The notes beneath the pieces are model-generated. The model was not told the origin of the DNA. It did not search any database and saw nothing but the letters and a program-made list of their open reading frames with translations. A DNA stretch of 15,066 nucleotides from Alphaproteobacteria bacterium (GTDB taxonomy: Bacteria > Pseudomonadota > Alphaproteobacteria > Micavibrionales > UBA2020), in the NCBI GenBank assembly GCA_029266795.1, contig JAQSWE010000064.1, positions 1 through 15,066 of the forward strand, in the 5' to 3' direction. Position 1 is the first letter of the stretch. Each line of letters begins with the position of its first letter. Below are positions 7,563-12,358 of this stretch, piece after piece. The translations under genes were made by a program, and so were the position numbers.

Positions 7563-8723
7563 CTAGCTCTTGTCCTGTTTGCGTTGGGCGACCATTGACT
7601 GGCGGGGGTTGACGGGCTCTCCGCCGCGGCGGAGTTCGTAATAGATTTTGGATTCTGTTTTTTCGGCGGTGCCGACGGGCTCGCCGGCATCCAGCTTCGC
7701 GCCCACGACGGTATCGATGCGGCCGAGGCCGGCGATAAGGCTGTGATAGCCGCCGGTATGTTCTATGATGACGATCTGTTTGTATTTCTGGAACGGTCCC
7801 GCGAATTTGACGGAGCCTGCCAGCGGCGTCACGACCATCGCGCCTGCGCGGGCGGTGAAGGTGATGCCTTCGCTGGTCGCGCCGATATCGTCGGTCGCGC
7901 CAAAGCCTGTGTAAACGCTGCCCGCGACGGGCTGGACGAGGCCCGAGGGCAGGGGGCCGGATGCGCGGCTGCGGGCGACGGGCGTGCCTTGCTTCTTCGC
8001 GCGGGCAAGGGCGGCCTTTTCTTCGGCGCGCGCTTTTTCGGCGAGCTTGCGCTCTAGTTCCTCAAGCGTTTTTGCTTCTTTGGCCAATGCGGCGACTTCG
8101 CGTTCCTGCTGCTGGCGTTCGCTTTCGGTTTTTTCGTAGATGCCCTTGCGGGTCTTCAGCAGTTCGGCAACGTCTTCCTGCTGGCCTTTCAGTTTTTTCA
8201 GCGCCAGCGTCTGTTCGGCCTGCTGTGCGGTGATCTGGTTTTCGATGCGCGCCATTTCCTTTAGCTGCACCTGCATTTCGGTAGCATGGCCGTGGAGTGC
8301 CGGGATCATGCCCTTCATCACCATCGCGGCGCGCGCGGAATCGAGCGGGTTGCCCAGCAGCAGCAATTGCGGCTTCGGCGTGCGCTGGAATTTTCCAGCC
8401 GCAGCGACAAGGCCGCCCAGCGCGTCATGGTCCTTGTAGAGAATTTTCTGCGTCGCTTCTTTGCGTGCCTGCAAATCCTTCAGCGCGCGGTCGGTTTCGG
8501 CCAGCTTGTCTTCGGTCGCGCGCAGCGTGGCTGCGGTGCCGACGAGTTTCGTCTTCAGGCTGCCAAGCTCGTTGTTGAGCTCTTTCGATTTTTTTTCGAG
8601 CGCGGCGGCGGATTGCTGTTTCTGCGACAGCTCGGCCTTGATATTTTTTGCGTAAGCGGGCGCAGCGAGGCAGAGCGCGAGAGCGGCGCCGCATAAAACC
8701 ATCGCTTTTGTGAAACCCTGCAT
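7563..8723 (-). CDS. envC: EnvC-like murein hydrolase activator with degenerate LytM domain
   Basis: EnvC-type proteins are periplasmic coiled-coil proteins that switch on the amidases that split septal peptidoglycan. The 386-residue product has a signal peptide (probable cut after AYA, residue 25), long heptad-like Gln/Lys/Glu/Ala-rich coiled coils (about 26-115 and 150-245), and a C-terminal M23/LytM-type domain (about 258-380). The metal ligands of active LytM enzymes are lost: the first histidine motif is replaced by GITF (286-289) and the final HxH position reads YYEL (361-364). His327 remains in GGYHSL. A catalytically dead LytM domain is what is expected of an activator rather than an endopeptidase. 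It is packed with ctpA (three bases) and rlmH (six bases). The target amidase is not in the window. Confidence 0.92.
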   Translation of the reverse strand: MQGFTKAMVLCGAALALCLAAPAYAKNIKAELSQKQQSAAALEKKSKELNNELGSLKTKLVGTAATLRATEDKLAETDRALKDLQARKEATQKILYKDHDALGGLVAAAGKFQRTPKPQLLLLGNPLDSARAAMVMKGMIPALHGHATEMQVQLKEMARIENQITAQQAEQTLALKKLKGQQEDVAELLKTRKGIYEKTESERQQQEREVAALAKEAKTLEELERKLAEKARAEEKAALARAKKQGTPVARSRASGPLPSGLVQPVAGSVYTGFGATDDIGATSEGITFTARAGAMVVTPLAGSVKFAGPFQKYKQIVIIEHTGGYHSLIAGLGRIDTVVGAKLDAGEPVGTAEKTESKIYYELRRGGEPVNPRQSMVAQRKQDKS

Positions 8724-8729
8724 CCCCGA

Positions 8730-9173
8730 TTAGGTCCTGTGATAAGGGTGCCCGGCGATGATCTGCTGGGCACGATAGATTTGCTCCAATAGCATAACCC
8801 GAACCATCATATGAGGCCATGTTTGTTTGCCGAAGCTGAGCAAATACTTGGCCTTTTCCCTAACAGTTTCATGGAAACCGTCCGCCCCGCCGATGAGGAA
8901 AACAACCTCGGGCGCGGCCTGTCCCCATTTCGCGATCTTCGCCGAAAATTCGGGGCTGGTCAGCGTCTCGCCGCGCTCGTCGAGCGCGATAACAATCGCC
9001 TTCTCCGGAATCTGTTTCAGGATCAGCGGCGCTTCCTGCGCGGAGGTCGATGCCTTCGGCGCATCCACTTCCACCAGCTTCACCGTCCAGTTCATACGCT
9101 TGATATATTCCGCGCAGAGGTCATGGAAAGGGGAGGCCTTTAACTTGCCGACGGCGATGATGCGGATTTTCAT
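8730..9173 (-). CDS. rlmH: RlmH, 23S rRNA pseudouridine-1915 N3-methyltransferase
   Basis: RlmH is a small SPOUT-fold methyltransferase that uses S-adenosylmethionine to methylate pseudouridine 1915 in helix 69 of 23S rRNA on assembled ribosomes. The 147-residue protein opens with the typical MKIRIIAVGKLK. It has the cofactor-loop motif FLIGGADG (92-99) and ends with the family signature PHMMVRVMLLEQIYRA (120-135) and GHPYHR. The start at 9173 was chosen because the family begins at this methionine; an in-frame ATG nine codons upstream would add a non-conserved basic stretch. No strong Shine-Dalgarno precedes it, only TTGGAC, and a stable hairpin sits 15 bases upstream of the start codon. Confidence 0.95.
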   Translation of the reverse strand: MKIRIIAVGKLKASPFHDLCAEYIKRMNWTVKLVEVDAPKASTSAQEAPLILKQIPEKAIVIALDERGETLTSPEFSAKIAKWGQAAPEVVFLIGGADGFHETVREKAKYLLSFGKQTWPHMMVRVMLLEQIYRAQQIIAGHPYHRT

Positions 9174-9188
9174 GGCATGTCCAATCCG

Positions 9189-9210
9189 GCCCCGGCGCAA
9201 TTGCCGGGGC
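9189..9210 (-). other. Stable hairpin in the rsfS-rlmH gap
   Basis: An eight-base perfect stem (GCCCCGGC at 9189-9196 with GCCGGGGC at 9203-9210) closes a six-base loop. It lies in the 57-base gap between the rsfS stop and the rlmH start. No T run follows on either strand, so it does not look like a terminator. Its placement 15 bases before the rlmH ATG suggests an mRNA element affecting rlmH translation or a processing site; that role is inference. Confidence 0.5.
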
Positions 9211-9230
9211 GGCGGAGGAAAAAATGGGGC

Positions 9231-9656
9231 TTAAGAGGACTGGTAGAGGGTGTAGTCCACGGTCGAAAAATCGGCCGACCAGAGTTTTTCAAGGTTATAG
9301 AATTCGCGCACTTCGGCACGGAAGACATGAACGATCACATCGCCTGCATCCACGATAACCCAGTCGCCTGTGTCCTGTCCTTCAAGTCTTGCTTTAACGC
9401 CTTCCTTGCCCAGGCGCTCGCGCAAACGCTCCGCCATACCGACGACCGCGCGGGTCGAGGTACCGGTCACGATCACCATGTAATCGGCGATCGCGCTTTT
9501 GCCTTCGAGATTGATGGAAACGATGTTTTCGCCCTTGTCCTGATCCAGTGCCTTCATGACGATATCATGCAGCTTGTGCGTTTCGGCGTTGGCGGCTTTC
9601 TTGGGTGCGGCCTTGGCTGTCGCGGTTTTGGCGGCGGGCTTTGATGCTGATTTCAC
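9231..9656 (-). CDS. rsfS: RsfS, ribosomal silencing factor
   Basis: RsfS (Iojap family) binds ribosomal protein L14 (uL14) and blocks joining of the ribosomal subunits when nutrients are short. The conserved domain runs from about residue 27 (HKLHDIVMKALDQDKG) through INLEGKSAIADYMVIVTGTS, DTGDWVIVDAGDVIVHVF and EFYNLEKLWS. This is normal RsfS content and order. An Ala/Lys/Pro-rich N-terminal tail precedes it. GTG at 9656 is the only usual start codon available, but it has no Shine-Dalgarno. The same Lys/Pro/Ala-rich composition continues upstream without a stop for 18 more codons, to ATC codons at 9707 and 9710, directly behind a strong GGGGGAG. The true start may therefore be at 9707 or 9710. 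The family assignment is secure; the start is not. Confidence 0.92.
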   Translation of the reverse strand: MKSASKPAAKTATAKAAPKKAANAETHKLHDIVMKALDQDKGENIVSINLEGKSAIADYMVIVTGTSTRAVVGMAERLRERLGKEGVKARLEGQDTGDWVIVDAGDVIVHVFRAEVREFYNLEKLWSADFSTVDYTLYQSS

Positions 9657-9714
9657 GATGGCGGGCTTGGCCGATTTGGCAGCCGGCTTTTTCGGTTTGG
9701 TCGCGATGATAGTT

Positions 9715-9721
9715 CTCCCCC
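9715..9721 (-). promoter_or_regulatory. Strong Shine-Dalgarno ahead of the rsfS frame with no standard start codon
   Basis: GGGGGAG on the minus strand lies four bases before ATC (9710-9708) and seven bases before a second ATC (9707-9705), both in the rsfS frame. No ATG, GTG or TTG occurs in frame between this site and the GTG at 9656, which is about 58 bases away and too far for this site to serve it. The site decides in favour of a longer rsfS product if ATC can initiate, or if one ATC is a base error for ATG. Confidence 0.5.
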
Positions 9722-9742
9722 AATGTCTCTCGAATTTGTATC

Positions 9743-9770
9743 AAAAAAAACGAAACGCAGGCTGCGTTTC
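9743..9770 (-). terminator. Intrinsic terminator pointing toward rsfS
   Basis: On the minus strand a perfect inverted repeat (GAAACGCAG / CTGCGTTTC, 9752-9770; realistically a seven-base stem GAAACGC/GCGTTTC with a five-base loop) is followed by G and then eight T (9750-9743). This is a textbook Rho-independent terminator for leftward transcription. It stands only 21 bases before the rsfS Shine-Dalgarno. It must end a transcript from the right, or act as an attenuator in the rsfS leader. On the + strand no T run follows. Confidence 0.85.
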
Positions 9771-10031
9771 AGCAGGCCCGCGCTTATTTATCTGGTGTGT
9801 TTGAAGTGCCATCAATGATGAGCAATCCTCCCTTTGAAGGGGCTGCTGATATCCCCTCTATTTCCAGTATACCCCCAATGGCCAGCAGGGGCAATAATTC
9901 CAAAATTTTCAGGGAGATTTCAATTATTTACATAAAGACGCGCAACGGCCCAAATCCGGGCGGATGGATGTTGAGTCGCGGGCGCGGTATCATAGCCTGT
10001 TGCCGTGGTGCCTTTTTCATGGGGAGTTTTC
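9771..10031. other. AT-rich intergenic region between rsfS and the Sel1 gene
   Basis: These 261 bases separate the divergent rsfS block and Sel1 gene. The stretch about 9885-9940 is strongly AT-rich compared with neighbouring genes and is the likely site of promoters. For the Sel1 gene, TATCAT at 9988-9993 matches a -10 box in five of six positions, but no good -35 box is seen at the right distance. A CCCTT-TG-AAGGG hairpin lies near 9831-9842. I see no tRNA and no known structured RNA. Confidence 0.4.
9784..9927 (-). pseudogene. Short AT-rich open frame, possible gene remnant
   Basis: A frame of 47 sense codons ends in TAA (9786-9784), 13 bases before the minus-strand terminator stem, which is the spacing expected for a real gene end. 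Its translation is protein-like, including LELLPLLAIGGILEIEG and GGLLIIDGTSNT. However, it has no ATG or GTG and no Shine-Dalgarno, only TTG codons at 9903 and 9894. An in-frame stop lies just upstream at 9930-9928. I do not recognise the family. It may be the tail of a decayed gene or chance; an overlapping open frame also exists on the + strand. Confidence 0.2.
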
Positions 10032-10223
10032 ATGTCCGCCGTCAAAACCGCCTTCCTGTCGCTTGCGATCCTCGCCTTTGCGGGCCCGGCCTTCGCGCAA
10101 GACAAACCTGCTGCCGCGCCCCCTGAGAAACCGACGATCTATATCCAGCTCGATCCGCAGATCTCGGCCGCTGAAATCGCATATCAGGCAAAATTCAAAC
10201 CGCTGACGCCGGAATCGAGGTGA
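10032..10223 (+). pseudogene. 5' part of a frameshifted secreted Sel1-repeat gene (signal peptide portion)
   Basis: This 63-codon frame encodes a clear signal peptide (core TAFLSLAILAFAGPAFA, probable cut after residue 22) and a short Pro-rich start of a mature protein ending in AKFKPLTP. GGGGAG at 10021-10026, five bases before the ATG, is a good Shine-Dalgarno. The frame stops at TGA 10221-10223, overlapping by four bases a GTG (10220) that opens the long Sel1-repeat frame. That downstream frame lacks an export signal of its own, so the two most likely form one gene broken by a single-base shift near 10208-10214. If one base were restored in the CCGG run, the reading would pass as LTP-GIEVKNIEALDLDM. 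Two separately translated coupled genes (GTGA overlap) are the alternative, but they would leave the repeat protein in the cytoplasm. Confidence 0.75.
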
Positions 10224-11326
10224 AGAATATCGAGGCGCTCGACCTCGACATGCAGGCGATGAAGACGATGTTCGAGGTCAAGCATTGCGGGGAAAAGGAC
10301 GCGAGCTTTGCAAAGGACATCGAAAAATTCCGCGCTGAGGCGGGCGTCTACAACAACCGCCTGCAGTCGCAATCGGTCGTCGCGCGCAAGAACGTGCGCA
10401 AGGACCGGATGTCGTCGGTGAAGTTCATCGACCATACGCTGGTCGACGGGCATGATGCCTTCATGGCCAGCATGGCGGTGAATTTCTTTGGCCAGATGAC
10501 CAAGCATTCGTATGACAAGGGTGCGTTTGCAAAAACCGACTGCGCGGCGCTGGCGAAAAAGCTCGACGGTGCTTTCGCCTCGGCCAATACGCAGACTCCG
10601 GCGGAGAAAGCCGTGCCGGACCGCATCGCGGAAATCCGGGCGGGCGTTGCGGCGGGCATCCCCGATGCGATGGTGGCGATGGGCATGATGAAAATCTCCG
10701 GCCAAGGCACCGAAAAAGACGTGACCGGCGGCATGGAGTTGCTGACCAAGGCGGCGGAGGGCGGCTATTCACGCGCGCAATATATGCTGGGCCTCGTCTA
10801 TGGCAGCGACCTTTCAGGTACGCCACCCGACCCCGCCAAGGCAAAAATGTGGCTGCAAAAGGCGGCGGCGCAGGGTGACAAAAAAGCACAGGCCATGCTC
10901 GACAACCCCGATGCCATGAAACCGCCGCAAACCGCCGACGAGTTGCGCAAGAAAGCCGCAGCGGGCGATGCGAGCGCGGCCTATGAGCTGGGCGCACGCT
11001 ACTTCGTCGGCATGGGCGGGGTGGAGAAAAACCTTGATGAAGCCATGAAATGGAAGCTGATGGCGGCGGGCGCTGGCCATCCGCTCGCGCAGTCCGACAT
11101 CGCCGTGCAGATGCTGAACGAGAACAAGAACGACGAAGCGCTGACCTGGATGACCAAGGCCGCCACCGCCGGCGTCGTCAATTCGCAATACCAGCTCGGG
11201 CTTCTCTACGCGCAGGGCGGGATCGTGCCGAAGGATCTGGCCGGCGCCAAATATTGGATCCAGAAAGCCGCCGATGCCGGCGACGCCCGCGCGATTGCGC
11301 TGTTGCAGCAGTTGAACGGGAAGTAA
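10220..11326 (+). CDS. Sel1-repeat protein, main part (probably the 3' part of a frameshifted gene)
   Basis: This 368-residue frame has a helical N-terminal region without a recognised domain (about 1-140, with Cys23 and Cys108 as a possible disulfide pair). It is followed by Sel1-like helical repeats of the alpha-alpha type. Repeat-like units are visible at about 148-183 (AMVAMGMMKISGQG, LLTKAAEGG), 184-221, 252-287 (AAYELGARYFVGMGGVEKN), 288-318 and 321-356 (SQYQLGLLYAQGG, YWIQKAADAGDARA). Sel1 repeats are protein-binding scaffolds, often periplasmic in bacteria; no partner can be named. GTG at 10220 overlaps the stop of the signal-peptide frame. The missing export signal and the continuation GIEV just upstream in this frame point to one original gene from 10032. 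Its TAA (11324-11326) directly touches the nadD stop on the other strand, with no terminator between. Confidence 0.85.
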   Translation: MKNIEALDLDMQAMKTMFEVKHCGEKDASFAKDIEKFRAEAGVYNNRLQSQSVVARKNVRKDRMSSVKFIDHTLVDGHDAFMASMAVNFFGQMTKHSYDKGAFAKTDCAALAKKLDGAFASANTQTPAEKAVPDRIAEIRAGVAAGIPDAMVAMGMMKISGQGTEKDVTGGMELLTKAAEGGYSRAQYMLGLVYGSDLSGTPPDPAKAKMWLQKAAAQGDKKAQAMLDNPDAMKPPQTADELRKKAAAGDASAAYELGARYFVGMGGVEKNLDEAMKWKLMAAGAGHPLAQSDIAVQMLNENKNDEALTWMTKAATAGVVNSQYQLGLLYAQGGIVPKDLAGAKYWIQKAADAGDARAIALLQQLNGK

Positions 11327-11935
11327 TCAGCCTTTCTTGCGCGCCGCGCGTATCTTCGTCGCTGACATATCGTTCAGCGGGATATGCAGGATCGTCCATG
11401 CGGGCAGGGGCGCGGATTTCAGGGTCATGGCCTTCGCCTGTTCCAGCATATAGGGGCGGAAGCGGTTGGCGGCGGGGCAGGCCTTGATCGCGTTGTGGCG
11501 CGGCGGGCGGTCGAGGACGCAGACGGGCACCATCTTGAAAATTTCCTGCCATTCCTGCCAGCGGTGGATCTGCCGCAGGTTGTCGGTCCCCATCAGCCAG
11601 ACGAATGTCGTGCGCGGGAAATGCGCCTGCAGCGCGCGCAGGGTATCGGTCGTGTAACGCGTGTTCAGGTGCTGCTCGATATCCGTCACATGGATTTTCG
11701 GGTGATGCGACGCGGCCCGCGCGCTGGCCATGCGGGTTTCCAGCGGCGCCATATCCTTCGTCGATTTCAGCGGGTTCTGCGGCGACACCATCCACCACAC
11801 GGCATCCAACCCCAGCATCTTCAGCGCATAAAGGCTGATATGCCGATGCCCCTCATGCGCCGGATTAAACGACCCGCCGAGCAGCCCGACGGTGCGGTTT
11901 TGCCCGAGCTCGCGGGTGTAAGACTGAAGTGCCAT
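11327..11935 (-). CDS. nadD: NadD, nicotinate-nucleotide adenylyltransferase
   Basis: NadD transfers the adenylyl group of ATP to nicotinate mononucleotide to form deamido-NAD in the cytoplasmic NAD synthesis pathway. The 202-residue protein carries the nucleotidyltransferase motif GGSFNPAHEGH (20-30, with the two catalytic-site histidines). It also has WWMVSPQNPLK (47-57), MGTDNL (115-120) and the closing SATKIR (191-196), the usual NadD order and length. The start is an ATG at 11935 with no evident Shine-Dalgarno; the bases just before it are runs of T and A. It lies 12 bases after the unknown small gene and runs with putA. In many alphaproteobacteria nadD is followed by rsfS; here the Sel1 gene lies between them on the opposite strand. 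Confidence 0.95.
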   Translation of the reverse strand: MALQSYTRELGQNRTVGLLGGSFNPAHEGHRHISLYALKMLGLDAVWWMVSPQNPLKSTKDMAPLETRMASARAASHHPKIHVTDIEQHLNTRYTTDTLRALQAHFPRTTFVWLMGTDNLRQIHRWQEWQEIFKMVPVCVLDRPPRHNAIKACPAANRFRPYMLEQAKAMTLKSAPLPAWTILHIPLNDMSATKIRAARKKG

Positions 11936-11947
11936 TTTTAAAAACGT

Positions 11948-12358
11948 TCAAAAAGGTTCACGATTATCATCATCCTCGTATTCCTTCATATTTTTGTCAG
12001 CTTCTTGGGATTCTTCCTCATGATCCTCTTTGTCTTGTAAACATAATTGAAACGTTAAAGCCTCTAATTTTTTATTATCACGCTGTATTGGTGAGCATTC
12101 AGATAGTAACCGGCAGTAATTTTCGTATCTTCTTCGTGTTGAAATTATTCCCTCGATAGTTTCAGGTGGGAATCCTTGTTTCACTTTCTGATCTTCAATT
12201 GCCTTATCTTCAGTACGCAACATTTCCAATTGGCTCTGGCAATTCTCCGTTCCGGAAGAATTGGTGATTTTTTCCTCTGCCGCAACAAGTCGTTGAGGCC
12301 AAATGAAGCAAGAGATTAATCCTAATAAAATAGATACTTTCGAAAGGTTCCGCATCAT
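11948..12358 (-). CDS. Small exported protein of unknown function, AT-rich
   Basis: I do not recognise this family. The 136-residue product has a basic N-terminus and a hydrophobic stretch (residues 8-20). Two export readings fit: a lipobox-like LISC with Cys17 as the lipidated residue, or signal peptidase I cleavage after VAA (residue 27). The mature part has four cysteines (40, 82, 88, 106), enough for two disulfides, a charged helical middle and an acidic tail (about 110-133, many Glu/Asp). The start overlaps the putA stop: ATG 12358 by four bases, or ATG 12355 by one base with GGAGG better placed, suggesting coupled translation. Base use is unlike its neighbours: 12061-12120 has 22 G or C in 60, against 42 in 60 at 12481-12540 inside putA. 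This suggests acquisition or relaxed selection. It is clearly coding-like because of the export signal and operon spacing. Confidence 0.75.
   Translation of the reverse strand: MMRNLSKVSILLGLISCFIWPQRLVAAEEKITNSSGTENCQSQLEMLRTEDKAIEDQKVKQGFPPETIEGIISTRRRYENYCRLLSECSPIQRDNKKLEALTFQLCLQDKEDHEEESQEADKNMKEYEDDDNREPF

Noticed and set aside
9223..9644. GGAGG followed by ATG on the plus strand opening a frame opposite rsfS
   Set aside because: The site resembles a ribosome-binding site by chance; the frame is antisense to the conserved RsfS domain.
9920..10105. 61-codon minus-strand frame overlapping the Sel1 start
   Set aside because: No good Shine-Dalgarno or recognisable content, and it is antisense to the signal peptide region.
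9797..10126. 109-codon plus-strand open frame across the spacer before the Sel1 gene
   Set aside because: It overlaps the convincing signal-peptide start in another frame, has no ribosome site and a low-complexity, unprotein-like second half.
11936..11960. A/T runs with a GAAC-CTTTTT / GAAC-GTTTTT tandem pattern before nadD as a possible terminator
   Set aside because: No stem of useful length precedes the T runs on the minus strand; it is just AT-rich spacer of 12 bases plus the end of the small gene.
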